From Vibrio coralliilyticus (lineage in GTDB: Bacteria > Pseudomonadota > Gammaproteobacteria > Enterobacterales > Vibrionaceae), in the NCBI RefSeq assembly GCF_024449095.1, contig NZ_CP024627.1, forward strand, positions 2,232,001-2,296,000: a stretch of DNA of 64,000 nt. Reading direction: 5' to 3'. Made by a program: the position numbers and the translations under genes. Below, piece by piece: positions 1 through 8,037 of the stretch. Below the pieces are notes generated by a model. That model made no database searches. It was not told the origin of the DNA and was given only the letters and a program-made list of their open reading frames with translations. The stretch's first letter is position 1. Each line of letters begins with the position of its first letter.

Positions 1-917
1 GCTGCATCAATCTGTAAAGCTGAGAGAGAATAAGGTAAAGGAGCTGATTGCTTAGTTTGTTTTTGCTCCGACTCAACAACCTTGGCCGGTTGATTCGTAA
101 TCCGATTGGCAACGTTCTCGACCAGTTTACGATTGATAACCCGCCCTTCTTCGTCTTGCCAAGGCTTGCATGCTTCGCTCGGTTTCCAGCGGGCGCGAAT
201 ATCAAACGCACTATTGCCATCCTGATAAGGAATCAAGGCATGTAAGGTAAAATAGTCACGAGGGATGAAGTTCTCGATCTCTTCATCACGACGGACTACC
301 AGCCCAAGCACGGGCGTCTGAACTCTACCGACAGACAGCACTCCTTGATAGCCAGCCTTTTGCCCTAGCAGCGTATAAGCGCGGGACATATTCATGCCAT
401 ACAGCCAATCAGCTCGGGAGCGAGCAAGAGCAGAAACCGAAAGAGGAATAAACTCGCGGTTACTGCGCATCTGATTTAGCGCGCGCTTGACCGCTGGTAA
501 GTTGAGGTCGCTAATCAATAAGCGTTGCGTGGCTTCTTTTTTTGTTTTACTGACTTTGCAGTAATCCAACACCTCATCCACCAACAACTGACCTTCGCGA
601 TCCGGGTCGCCAGCATGAATGATCTCAGATGTTTCTTTGAGTAACTTCTTGACCACAGTCAGCTGTTTAGACGCCGACTTACGAGGACGCAGTTGCCAGT
701 GTTCAGGAACGATTGGCAAATCAGCCAAATTCCATTTTTTGTATCTGTCATCATAGGCGTCTGGTTCTACCTGCTCTAGCAAGTGACCAATACACCAGGT
801 CACCACGTCACCATTGCCACAACGAATAAAGCCTTGCTCTTTCTTTTGCGGGTTAGGAAGCGCAGCAGCGATGGCTCGACCTAAGCTTGGTTTTTCAGCA
901 ATAAACAGACGTGACAT
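1..917 (-). CDS. topB: DNA topoisomerase III (3' end beyond window)
   Basis: Type IA topoisomerase III, which relaxes and decatenates DNA by passing a single strand. About 305 N-terminal residues are visible, starting [17 protein letters not shown] at the ATG at 917. The Toprim domain shows the AEKPS glutamate near residue 8 and the acidic DPDREG motif near residues 104-109. The SVGRVQTP motif lies near residue 250. The active-site tyrosine (YxRTDS region) should follow just past the cut at base 1. The gene lies about 90 bp downstream of grxD on the same strand, with a strong hairpin between them. Partial only because of the window edge; no sign of damage. Confidence 0.95.
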   Translation of the reverse strand, partial: MSRLFIAEKPSLGRAIAAALPNPQKKEQGFIRCGNGDVVTWCIGHLLEQVEPDAYDDRYKKWNLADLPIVPEHWQLRPRKSASKQLTVVKKLLKETSEIIHAGDPDREGQLLVDEVLDYCKVSKTKKEATQRLLISDLNLPAVKRALNQMRSNREFIPLSVSALARSRADWLYGMNMSRAYTLLGQKAGYQGVLSVGRVQTPVLGLVVRRDEEIENFIPRDYFTLHALIPYQDGNSAFDIRARWKPSEACKPWQDEEGRVINRKLVENVANRITNQPAKVVESEQKQTKQSAPLPYSLSALQIDA

Positions 918-940
918 AAAATTTATCGGGCAGATACAAT

Positions 941-968
941 AAGGGCCACATTATCGAATGTGGCCCTT
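941..968 (-). terminator. Hairpin between grxD and topB
   Basis: A 12-bp perfect stem (AAGGGCCACATT with its complement) closes a 4-base ATCG loop. It sits after the grxD stop and before the topB start. The minus-strand side has no clean T-run, so termination may be partial; on the plus strand it is followed by AAAAATC. Confidence 0.6.
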
Positions 969-1010
969 AAAAATCAAGAAAAACTGTAAATTTAAACAGT
1001 GGTTTATTGA

Positions 1011-1346
1011 TTACTCTTCGTCTGTACCTGCTCGTTCAGCCGCTTCTTTAATTAGAGGCTGAAGTTCACCTTTCTGGAACATCTCAATAATGATGTCACA
1101 GCCGCCAATCAGCTCACCTTCAACCCAAAGCTGTGGGAATGTCGGCCACTGCGCGTATGCTGGTAGCTCAGCACGAATATCAGGGTTCTGTAAAATATCC
1201 ACGTAAGCGAACTTTTCACCACACGCCATAAGTGCTTGTGAAGCCTGAGATGAGAAGCCGCAGCTAGGTAGCTTTGGAGAACCTTTCATGTAAAGAAGGA
1301 TAGCGTTCTCTTCGATTTGCTGTTTGATTTTGTCGATGGTTTCCAT
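1011..1346 (-). CDS. grxD: Monothiol glutaredoxin Grx4
   Basis: Grx4-type monothiol glutaredoxin, which binds a shared [2Fe-2S] cluster with glutathione and acts in Fe-S cluster delivery and iron sensing with BolA partners. The 111-residue length matches the family. The CGFS active site is at residues 29-32 (LPSCGFSSQ), with the downstream WPTFPQLWVEGELIGGCD region that forms the glutathione site. It is monocistronic or weakly linked to topB. sodB diverges from it about 270 bp away, so two iron-related genes sit back to back, a common arrangement in gamma-proteobacteria. Confidence 0.96.
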   Translation of the reverse strand: METIDKIKQQIEENAILLYMKGSPKLPSCGFSSQASQALMACGEKFAYVDILQNPDIRAELPAYAQWPTFPQLWVEGELIGGCDIIIEMFQKGELQPLIKEAAERAGTDEE

Positions 1347-1614
1347 TACTTCCTCTTCATGGAGTTACTGCAAATTATTGACATATTTTAAACCATTGTC
1401 TGAGAATAAAAAGCCTATAATGTCTGTGGTTTTATATGATAAAGAAATTTCATATAGAAATTGGTCGTGATGCTTTTAATAAAGTAAAAACTTGCTAAAC
1501 TATAGCGCAAGTCAGCAGAATGACGTGGTTAGCACTTAGCTAGCCATCATAAATTAATAACACTGGAAGCAATCGAGAGAGTTTAACTCTTTCATATCAA
1601 TGGAGAATCGAGTA

Positions 1615-2199
1615 ATGGCATTTGAACTACCAGCTCTTCCTTACGCGAAAGACGCGCTAGAACCACATATCTCAGCAGAGACTCTAGATTTCCACCACGG
1701 CAAGCACCACAACACTTACGTAGTTAAGCTAAACGGTCTTATCCCAGGTACTGAGTTTGAAGGCAAAACGCTAGAAGAAATCATCAAAACCTCAACTGGT
1801 GGCGTGTTCAACAACGCAGCACAGATCTGGAACCACACGTTCTACTGGCACTGTCTAGCTCCAAACGCGGGCGGTGAACCAACAGGCGCAGTTGCAGACG
1901 CAATCAACGCTGCATTCGGTTCTTTCGAAGAGTTCAAAGCGAAGTTCACTGATTCTGCAATCAACAACTTCGGTTCTTCTTGGACTTGGCTAGTTAAAAA
2001 AGCTGACGGTTCTCTAGAGATCGTTAACACTTCTAACGCAGCTACACCTCTAACAGAAGAAGGTACAACTCCACTTCTTACTGTTGACCTATGGGAACAC
2101 GCTTACTACATCGATTACCGTAACGTTCGTCCAGACTACATGAATGGTTTCTGGGCGCTAGTTAACTGGGACTTCGTAGCAGAAAACCTAGCTAAGTAA
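1615..2199 (+). CDS. sodB: Iron superoxide dismutase
   Basis: Cytoplasmic Fe-superoxide dismutase, converting superoxide to oxygen and hydrogen peroxide. I start it at the ATG at 1615, giving the canonical [11 protein letters not shown]-terminus and 194 residues. The in-frame ATG at 1600 would add five residues and overlaps the ribosome site TGGAGAATCGAGTA. Metal ligands visible are His27 (DFHHGKHH), His74 (QIWNHTFYW) and the aspartate and histidine of the DLWEHAYY motif near residues 157-161. Gln70 in NNAAQIWNH is typical of the iron form. Known in the family, not shown here: repression by the Fur-controlled sRNA RyhB at the start region. Confidence 0.97.
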   Translation: MAFELPALPYAKDALEPHISAETLDFHHGKHHNTYVVKLNGLIPGTEFEGKTLEEIIKTSTGGVFNNAAQIWNHTFYWHCLAPNAGGEPTGAVADAINAAFGSFEEFKAKFTDSAINNFGSSWTWLVKKADGSLEIVNTSNAATPLTEEGTTPLLTVDLWEHAYYIDYRNVRPDYMNGFWALVNWDFVAENLAK

Positions 2200-2232
2200 T
2201 CCTCCCCTATAGGATTTAAAATTTAGCCGCTT

Positions 2233-2265
2233 AAAAAGTCAGCACTTAGCTGGCTTTTTTCTTTT
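2233..2265 (+). terminator. sodB terminator
   Basis: The hairpin AAAAAGTCAGC / GCTGGCTTTTTT has a loop of about five bases and is followed by CTTTTC. It lies about 35 bp past the sodB stop and is a standard Rho-independent terminator. Confidence 0.85.
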
Positions 2266-2330
2266 CGAGTCAGTCATTTCCCTAAAGTTCACCTCGATAT
2301 TGCCGCTACATAAGCATCAAGCGAGGTAAC

Positions 2331-2840
2331 ATGCAAACTCAGATTCACACCTTAGACAAAGCGGGCATTATTAACGAACTTCAGTTCGGCAAGGGGATTA
2401 ACCATGCTGTTCACGAAGGGCGTCGTGCCGATTTCGCTTTGATTCTATCAATGTTTTCTGACGACGTTCGCGATAACACACCTATCGAAAAAATAAATGA
2501 ACAGGACGCAACCGAGGAAGCTTTAAGACGCCGTTTCGAGTTACCACCACCCCAGAAAATCCGCTCTGATCAGGACTCCTATCCTATCTCGGCGATGCAA
2601 GCCGATATGTTTCATCGCTCAGGTTTACCGAGCGCCAAGCTCACTCACTACCTTCACCCTGAAGTTCTGACATACCTCCCGGAAGACACACACGACTTTC
2701 CTGAAGAGATTTACAATAATTTATCGGGTCATCAGCGCCGGAAACTAGGTGAAAAAGAAGCAAAAGAACTGATGCCAATCGATCTCTATAACCAATTGAT
2801 CAAAGCCCAGCGAACCTTCCAAATCCAAACGCAAGTTTGA
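2331..2840 (+). CDS. Conserved hypothetical protein, 169 aa
   Basis: I do not recognise a named family. The 169-residue product is soluble, has no signal peptide or membrane segment and is charged. The C-terminal half contains a GHQRRKLGEKEAKELMPIDLYNQL-like basic helical stretch around residues 133-158. The start ATG at 2331 is preceded by GCGAGGTAAC, a reasonable ribosome site. Codon use matches its neighbours and the frame is intact, so it is probably a real Vibrionaceae-type protein of unknown function. It lies downstream of the sodB terminator and is probably transcribed alone. Confidence 0.7.
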   Translation: MQTQIHTLDKAGIINELQFGKGINHAVHEGRRADFALILSMFSDDVRDNTPIEKINEQDATEEALRRRFELPPPQKIRSDQDSYPISAMQADMFHRSGLPSAKLTHYLHPEVLTYLPEDTHDFPEEIYNNLSGHQRRKLGEKEAKELMPIDLYNQLIKAQRTFQIQTQV

Positions 2841-3038
2841 AGATCAATCAAGATCACATAAACCTGTTCGTCCTTTCCTCTAATACTCAATCAATCACTT
2901 ATTAATGTGAATGAGTGCAAATTATTCACCGCAAGCACAAGATATACACACGTTATTTGAGCTTATTCACACTTAAGTAACAAGCAATCTACCATGCTAT
3001 GTGGACAACCTTTTCAGCCATGGACGGAGGCTCACTAT

Positions 3039-3701
3039 ATGAATATAAAAAGTGCCGTGATTTTAATCACTTCGGCGGGCTCACAGCTTGGTAGTACACT
3101 TGCTACGCACTTTGCTTCACTGGGTGCCACCGTCGTTCTTTGTGATAAAAGCGCGGCTCAACTGAACGAAACGTTTGTCCGTTGCAAAGCCATTTCATCA
3201 GACATATATCAATACGCATTGCCGGATCACTCGATGGATTCTATCCACTCACTTTTTGAATTTATTGATCAATCGGTTCATCATTCGCCAGACGTTTTGA
3301 TCAATGCCCTAACCAGTCAAACGATGCCCAAATTCTTTGATGATCGGGCTGGTGATGTCTTTACCCAGCATTTATCTTTAATGGCCGCAACATTATTTAG
3401 CTTTGGTCAGGCGACTGCGGAAAAAATGCGTCAGGATAAGAAAAATGGTGTGATTGTGAATGTGATTGCTCACGCGGATTACCATGATTTGTCCGGATTT
3501 GAAAACGCAACATCGATGGTCGCTGGCTTCACCCAAAGTTGGGCCAAAGAGCTGACGCCGTTTAACATTCGCGTCGGTGGTGTGGTTCCTTGCTACGAAC
3601 AAGAAGACACCCATTGGGCTAAAATCCACGATGAGTTGATCCGCAATACGGAATACATTGTTTCAAACGATTATTTCAGCGGCCGAGTGATGGCCGCCTA
3701 A
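3039..3701 (+). CDS. Short-chain dehydrogenase-like protein lacking catalytic residues
   Basis: Rossmann-fold protein of the SDR family, 220 residues. I start it at the ATG at 3039 (MNIKSAVILITSAG) because GGACGGAGG lies just upstream; the earlier ATG at 2994 has no ribosome site. The N-terminal TGxxxGxG cofactor loop is degenerate (ITSAGSQLGST). The usual YxxxK catalytic pair, which should precede VAGFT near residues 165-169, reads FENAT, so Tyr is Phe and Lys is Thr. An NVIAH strand occupies the place of the catalytic serine. It therefore looks like a non-catalytic SDR relative, perhaps a ligand-binding or regulatory protein. Function unknown. Confidence 0.8.
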   Translation: MNIKSAVILITSAGSQLGSTLATHFASLGATVVLCDKSAAQLNETFVRCKAISSDIYQYALPDHSMDSIHSLFEFIDQSVHHSPDVLINALTSQTMPKFFDDRAGDVFTQHLSLMAATLFSFGQATAEKMRQDKKNGVIVNVIAHADYHDLSGFENATSMVAGFTQSWAKELTPFNIRVGGVVPCYEQEDTHWAKIHDELIRNTEYIVSNDYFSGRVMAA

Positions 3702-3702
3702 G

Positions 3703-4155
3703 CTAAAGAGATCGAAGAAGCTTTTCCGATGCTTCTTCGATCAAATCCAGCACCAACTCAAACCCCTTATCACCACCGTAATAAGGATCTGGGATTTCCT
3801 CTTCACTCGCTTCTCCAAAGCTAAGAAACAGCCTGAGCTTATCTTGATATTGTGATGGGCATTGCGCTTGCAAGTCGGCCAAGTTATCTCTATCAGCCGC
3901 TAAAATCAGATCAAAGTACTCAAAGTCGCTATCCACAACTTTGCGAGAGCGAATCCCTTTGAATGAGTAACCTCGCTGCTCACCCGCAGCTTTCGAGCGA
4001 GGATCTGGTGGGTTGCCTTGGTGATAACCAATTGTTCCGGCTGAATCCACCTCTACGTCAACACCCATTTGCTCAGCTTTCGCACGAAGGATCGCCTCTC
4101 CTGTGGGTGAACGACAAATGTTTCCCATACAGACAACTAATAGTTTCTTTGCCAT
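3703..4155 (-). CDS. Low-molecular-weight protein-tyrosine phosphatase
   Basis: Cytoplasmic LMW-PTP (arsenate-reductase-like fold) of 150 residues. The catalytic CX5R loop is CMGNICRS at residues 9-16, with Cys9 as nucleophile and Arg15 binding phosphate. The general acid is Asp123 in IPDPYYGG. The DSAGTIGYHQG segment near residues 37-47 resembles the eukaryote-like LMW-PTP subgroup rather than the Wzb/Etp exopolysaccharide enzymes, and no capsule genes are nearby. It is convergent with the SDR-like gene, the stops being almost adjacent. The physiological substrate cannot be told from the sequence. Confidence 0.92.
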   Translation of the reverse strand: MAKKLLVVCMGNICRSPTGEAILRAKAEQMGVDVEVDSAGTIGYHQGNPPDPRSKAAGEQRGYSFKGIRSRKVVDSDFEYFDLILAADRDNLADLQAQCPSQYQDKLRLFLSFGEASEEEIPDPYYGGDKGFELVLDLIEEASEKLLRSL

Positions 4156-4253
4156 ACCTCTTCCTAGCCTTTCCCTTTAAAACCAATGGTTTTTTGCTCT
4201 GCCTTAGATACGCTATGATAGGCACAGTTTGACTAAATTAAAAAGGATTTACC

Positions 4254-4859
4254 GTGACCTCTGAAAGCCACAAAAAAGAACGCCATAAAGCGCGTCAGCA
4301 AAAAGTTAAAGAGCAAATCGACGCTAAAGTTGCTGCTGCTCAGGAAGAAAAAGGCCTATTGCTTGTCATCACTGGTAACGGTAAAGGTAAGTCCACCTCA
4401 GGGTTTGGTACTATCGCTCGCGCAGTTGGCCATGGTTTCAAATGCTCGGTTGCCCAGTTTATTAAAGGGACATGGGATAACGGTGAGCGTAATCTGCTAG
4501 AAAAACTTGGAGTCGAATTCCAAGTCATGGCCACTGGTTTTACTTGGGAAACTCAGAATAAAGCCACCGATACCGAAGCCGCACAAAAAGTGTGGCAAGA
4601 ATGCAAGCGAATGCTGAGCGACGAATCTATTGATGTAATCCTGTTTGACGAATTAACTTACATGGTCAGTTACGGTTACATTGATCTTGATGAAGTCGTC
4701 GAAGCATTAAACAATCGACCAAAGATGCAATCTGTTGTGATCACTGGTCGTGGCGCACATCGCACTCTGATTGAAATGGCCGATACTGTCTCCGAAGTGA
4801 AGAACATCAAGCATGCTTTTGAATCTGGGGTGAAAGCACGTAAAGGAGTCGATTGGTAA
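4254..4859 (+). CDS. btuR: Cob(I)alamin adenosyltransferase
   Basis: BtuR/CobO-type corrinoid adenosyltransferase, which moves the 5'-deoxyadenosyl group of ATP onto cob(I)alamin to form coenzyme B12. The 201 residues carry the P-loop TGNGKGKST near residues 40-48, and the FDELTYMVSYGY segment near residue 138 and the ITGRGAH segment near residue 163 are typical of the family. Translation starts at the GTG at 4254, with AAAAAGGATT upstream. No cobalamin riboswitch is apparent in the short leader. The divergent phosphatase starts about 100 bp away. Confidence 0.95.
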   Translation: MTSESHKKERHKARQQKVKEQIDAKVAAAQEEKGLLLVITGNGKGKSTSGFGTIARAVGHGFKCSVAQFIKGTWDNGERNLLEKLGVEFQVMATGFTWETQNKATDTEAAQKVWQECKRMLSDESIDVILFDELTYMVSYGYIDLDEVVEALNNRPKMQSVVITGRGAHRTLIEMADTVSEVKNIKHAFESGVKARKGVDW

Positions 4860-4868
4860 TCTACTTTT

Positions 4869-4898
4869 AGCCACTAGAAGTCTACACTTCTGGTGGCT
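4869..4898 (+). terminator. Hairpin after btuR
   Basis: A 12-bp stem AGCCACTAGAAG / CTTCTGGTGGCT (one G-T pair) with a six-base loop lies 10 bp past the btuR stop. There is no U-run after it, so it may stabilise the 3' end rather than terminate alone. Confidence 0.5.
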
Positions 4899-5037
4899 GT
4901 TGGCCCAGAAACACCTTTCCCCGTAATGTGACTCTACCGGGGTGCGACTGTCACAAAATTCACAATTAGAGTGATCTCACCTCACTGTCTGAATAATAGT
5001 TTCAGAATTTACCCGCAATTTGAAATAACGAATTACC

Positions 5038-5075
5038 ATCAACTCTGATCGCGTGAGCATAGAACGAGAGTTGAT
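5038..5075 (+). promoter_or_regulatory. Inverted repeat with T-rich tail upstream of the GHL10 gene
   Basis: A perfect 9-bp arm pair, ATCAACTCT and AGAGTTGAT, is separated by 20 bases and followed by TTTCTGTTCTTTC. It lies about 95 bp before the start codon at 5172. It could be a leader terminator/attenuator or a repressor site for the glycosidase gene. The rest of the 312-bp gap (4860-5171) holds only the btuR hairpin and presumably the promoter. Confidence 0.35.
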
Positions 5076-5171
5076 TTTCTGTTCTTTCATTTATCCATAT
5101 TCTCCAGCCAAGATTCAAATCTCAACTTAAGTTCCGCTTACTCAAGCTCAAATCCACTTAGAGGATGAATC

Positions 5172-7199
5172 ATGTTAATAAAACGCTGGTTACCTACCGC
5201 TAGAAATCTATTATTTTTCGGTACGTTAGCTTTCTCAGTAGTGTGTCAAAGCACTGAGAATAGCCAAGTTCATAGCAAAGGCATTGGCACTGTGGGCGAA
5301 CATACCTATTTGCTCAATGAGCCCCGAGATACCGACGAACTTATTGTCTATGACCCTGATTTTGGTGACTCAACCCAAACCAACGAGTACGGTTACGAAG
5401 TCACGGCAGAAGATGGGATTGTGACCCATCTTGGTGGTGCTGATTCAGACATTCCGGAGCATGGCTTAGTCTTAAGTGGGCACGGGGAAGGCGCCACATT
5501 TTTAACTGACTACGCAGTTATCGGTACTAAGGTCGAGTTAGATGAAGCCAATAAGGTTATGACTCTTCGTACAGATTTGGACAGTTATCGTTATCAGGCA
5601 CAACACGCCATTACCTCTGCCGAAACCAGTATAGAAAGCGCTTATGAAGGCTATTACGACTTCCCAAAACAGGAAGCAGAGCAATTTCTTACTCAAGCAA
5701 ACCAATATTTAGCCGCTGGTGACACCATTCGCGAAAGCAGTGAAATTAGCGCCTATGCACTTTATCTTAAAGCCGCAAAAGTAGCAGATAGTGCTTATTA
5801 CCACACGATTGAGTCCGAAGTTGTCGAACAACGCGCTATTTGGCATCGCCCTGAAGAACAGAATCTCGACCAAGTGATCGAAACGGTACAAGGCATGCAC
5901 GACTCAGGTTTTAACAGCATCTATTTGGAAGTCACTTTCTGGGGTTACACCATCTACCCAAGTGAAGTGATGAAAAAATACGGCATGACCAGTCAGCACC
6001 CTCACTTTAGTGACAAAAGTTATGGGGTATACGGTAATGACATTCTTGCCGCCTATATCGGTGAAGCAGAAAAGCTAGGGATGACAGTTCAAGGCTGGAC
6101 TAACGGCTTTATGGTCGGCTCACCTGATCTTGTTGAACCACTACCCCCTCAATTGACCGTCAATCCTCATTGGCTAGCGATCCAAAACAGTAATGTGGAT
6201 AGTGAAGTGATTCCTGACAATCAGTCCGGCTACTTTTGGCTCGATATTGTTCAAGACGATGTCCAAAAGTACATGTTAGAAATTTATCGTGAAATGCAAG
6301 AGAACTATGCCATTACAGGTCTAAATATTGACTATATGCGCTACCCACACTACGAGCACGCTGAAGCCTTCTCGTTTAACGAACTAGCGCTCAAAGAATA
6401 CCAACAAGATTCCGGCATAGAAAACACTGAGATTCTGCGTACTGACATCATAGAGTTCAAAAAATACCAGCATTGGATACGTGAAGAAGAAAATGTATTC
6501 GTTAAAAAGCTGGCGATTCAAGCTAAACGCCTGAATCCTGATTTTATGTTCACCGCTACGCCAGAGCCTGGCCCAGAAGAGACGATGATCGCAGATTGGA
6601 AAGAGGACATCGATGGTGTGATCCCTCAAGCGTACGGACATGACTTCGACAGTATTCATGAACATGTCAATTCAAGTAAAGAGCTGATGCCCAAAGGCAC
6701 CATCTACTACACTGGCATTTACTCTTTCTACCATGACATCGACCCTATGGGCACTGTCAAAGATGTCTTAGCAGGCCGTTACCAAACTTCTGGTGTTAAC
6801 ATGTTCGCTTATGGTCAAGGAAAAGACCTACCTGAAGCACGAGCTGCCTTGAAAGAAGGGCCATGGCGCGAAGTGGCTTTTAACCCAGGTGAACACTTAC
6901 TAGAGGGGGTCGTTTTGATGCTCACAGACATTCAAGATAAATTGACTCGTATCTATATTCCAAGAGAGGCAATAAGCGAAAACAGTGGTACAGCATTACT
7001 CTCAGAGCTGCAAGTCTTGGCAGATATGGCCAGCAACGGCGAGCTGATCCCAAACAGTGAATTTATTCGCCTAACTGCAAGCATTCGAGCATTAGCCGAC
7101 AATGGGGAATTGGATACAGGGGTGGCACATCGATTAGAAAACCGCCTACAGAATGCAGCCTATTGGAACAACCACGCTCGCAGCAATCAAGAAAGATGA
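5172..7199 (+). CDS. Exported GHL10-type (DUF187) glycoside-hydrolase-like protein
   Basis: A 675-residue exported protein. A basic N-terminus and hydrophobic run (about residues 12-25) form a signal peptide. The cysteine at 25 lacks a small residue before it, so a lipoprotein is doubtful. Residues about 165-200 are alpha-helical. Residues about 215-560 read as a TIM barrel of the GHL10/DUF187 family: RAIWHRPEEQNLDQVIETV, an FNSIYLEV strand, WTNGFMVG, GLNIDYMRYP with acidic candidates on the strand end, and FTATPEPGPEE. The C-terminal 100 residues are helical. It faces the minus-strand catabolic operon across a bidirectional terminator, so it probably releases the sugar that operon consumes. 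Exact linkage and substrate are unknown. Confidence 0.8.
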   Translation: MLIKRWLPTARNLLFFGTLAFSVVCQSTENSQVHSKGIGTVGEHTYLLNEPRDTDELIVYDPDFGDSTQTNEYGYEVTAEDGIVTHLGGADSDIPEHGLVLSGHGEGATFLTDYAVIGTKVELDEANKVMTLRTDLDSYRYQAQHAITSAETSIESAYEGYYDFPKQEAEQFLTQANQYLAAGDTIRESSEISAYALYLKAAKVADSAYYHTIESEVVEQRAIWHRPEEQNLDQVIETVQGMHDSGFNSIYLEVTFWGYTIYPSEVMKKYGMTSQHPHFSDKSYGVYGNDILAAYIGEAEKLGMTVQGWTNGFMVGSPDLVEPLPPQLTVNPHWLAIQNSNVDSEVIPDNQSGYFWLDIVQDDVQKYMLEIYREMQENYAITGLNIDYMRYPHYEHAEAFSFNELALKEYQQDSGIENTEILRTDIIEFKKYQHWIREEENVFVKKLAIQAKRLNPDFMFTATPEPGPEETMIADWKEDIDGVIPQAYGHDFDSIHEHVNSSKELMPKGTIYYTGIYSFYHDIDPMGTVKDVLAGRYQTSGVNMFAYGQGKDLPEARAALKEGPWREVAFNPGEHLLEGVVLMLTDIQDKLTRIYIPREAISENSGTALLSELQVLADMASNGELIPNSEFIRLTASIRALADNGELDTGVAHRLENRLQNAAYWNNHARSNQER

Positions 7200-7231
7200 G
7201 TGATACTTGCGTTGCACATTAGGATAAATCT

Positions 7232-7256
7232 AGGGTTGGAAGACGATTCCAACCCT
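7232..7256. terminator. Bidirectional terminator between the GHL10 gene and the rpiR-like gene
   Basis: A perfect 10-bp stem AGGGTTGGAA / TTCCAACCCT closes a 5-base loop between two convergent genes. Confidence 0.7.
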
Positions 7257-7275
7257 TCGTACTTATACCTGCAAT

Positions 7276-7302
7276 GCGATAGTGATATCAACTCACTATC
7301 GC
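7276..7302 (-). terminator. Hairpin overlapping the end of the rpiR-like gene
   Basis: A 10-bp perfect stem GCGATAGTGA / TCACTATCGC with a 7-base loop spans the stop codon of the regulator gene at 7288. It lies just before the second hairpin at 7232-7256, giving tandem 3'-end structures for the operon. Confidence 0.5.
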
Positions 7303-8037
7303 ACCATGACTAAATTGCTTACTCAATATCTCAATTGTAAGCAATATATTGATTTTATTAAAAATGACACTTCCTTCACAAATAATAGGCACCCAGAAAT
7401 CAAGATGGGTATTTCTTGCAGGTTCAGATAAAATCGGAGAAATAGCCAAGGTCACGCAATCCTTCTCAGCCAAAGCTTCAAGTATCTCTAGCCACACCCC
7501 ACTCGGCGTTTCACTACCAATGTAGACAAAGATATCTTTGCGGCTCAACTTGCTAAGCATCGTCTGGAAGTAGGCTGCTTGTGTCAAAGGGATCGCCCGT
7601 TTGCCCTTTTGCAAACAGGCATCGACAAAGGATTGTACGAGAAACGCATCATCTCCTGCTACAAAGAGACACTCGCTTCGACGCAAATAAGCCCCCAGCT
7701 CATCCAGATTAAGTTCATTGAGTAACTCTTTGGTTAAACCAAAAAACTTCTCTGCTTCGTCGAGCACACAGTGATTGGCTCCTTTGGGTGCAGTTGGCAC
7801 AGAAATAGAAGAGTGTGCTGCCATTTTAAAATCAACGTAGCTGCGATAACCGAGCTCACGACTTAACCGGCTAACACTGGATACGCTCACAGCCGCTTCT
7901 TCAGCAAGTTCCGTCACTGTCATTCGCGAAATGGAAGATAAGTGATCTTCTATAAAATCCGCCAACTGCGTTAAAGCCGGGCTTAAGCCCGGCTTTATCA
8001 ATCGCAGCGTAGCAAGGAGCGGCGCTGACTCATGCAT
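7288..8037 (-). CDS. RpiR/MurR-type transcriptional regulator (HTH_6 + SIS)
   Basis: A 249-residue sugar-phosphate-sensing regulator. Residues 1-77 form the RpiR helix-turn-helix (MTVTELAEEAAVSVSSVSRL, then GYRSYVDFK). Residues about 105-235 form a SIS domain (CLFVAGDDAFLVQ, KDIFVYIGSETPSG) that would bind a phosphosugar. It is the last gene of the catabolic operon and overlaps the DUF4127 gene by 8 bp, so it is almost certainly the local regulator. Bases 7972-7997 inside it form a perfect 26-bp palindrome. Relatives control sialic acid, MurNAc and hexosamine use. The ligand here is inferred to be a phosphorylated intermediate of this pathway. Confidence 0.88.
   Translation of the reverse strand: MHESAPLLATLRLIKPGLSPALTQLADFIEDHLSSISRMTVTELAEEAAVSVSSVSRLSRELGYRSYVDFKMAAHSSISVPTAPKGANHCVLDEAEKFFGLTKELLNELNLDELGAYLRRSECLFVAGDDAFLVQSFVDACLQKGKRAIPLTQAAYFQTMLSKLSRKDIFVYIGSETPSGVWLEILEALAEKDCVTLAISPILSEPARNTHLDFWVPIICEGSVIFNKINILLTIEILSKQFSHGAIVS
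7972..7997. promoter_or_regulatory. 26-bp perfect palindrome inside the rpiR-like gene
   Basis: The palindrome is TAAAGCCGGGCTT followed by its exact reverse complement. It encodes about residues 14-21 of the regulator. In the minus-strand transcript it would fold into a very stable GC-rich hairpin about 40 bases after the start codon. It could act as an intragenic attenuator, an operator or a translational brake. Confidence 0.5.

Noticed and set aside
1600..1614. Upstream ATG of sodB adding five residues
   Set aside because: The ribosome site lies after it, and the canonical SodB N-terminus begins at 1615.
5172..5250. GHL10 protein as a lipoprotein (cysteine at residue 25)
   Set aside because: The residues before the Cys are Val-Val, not a small residue, so no proper lipobox.
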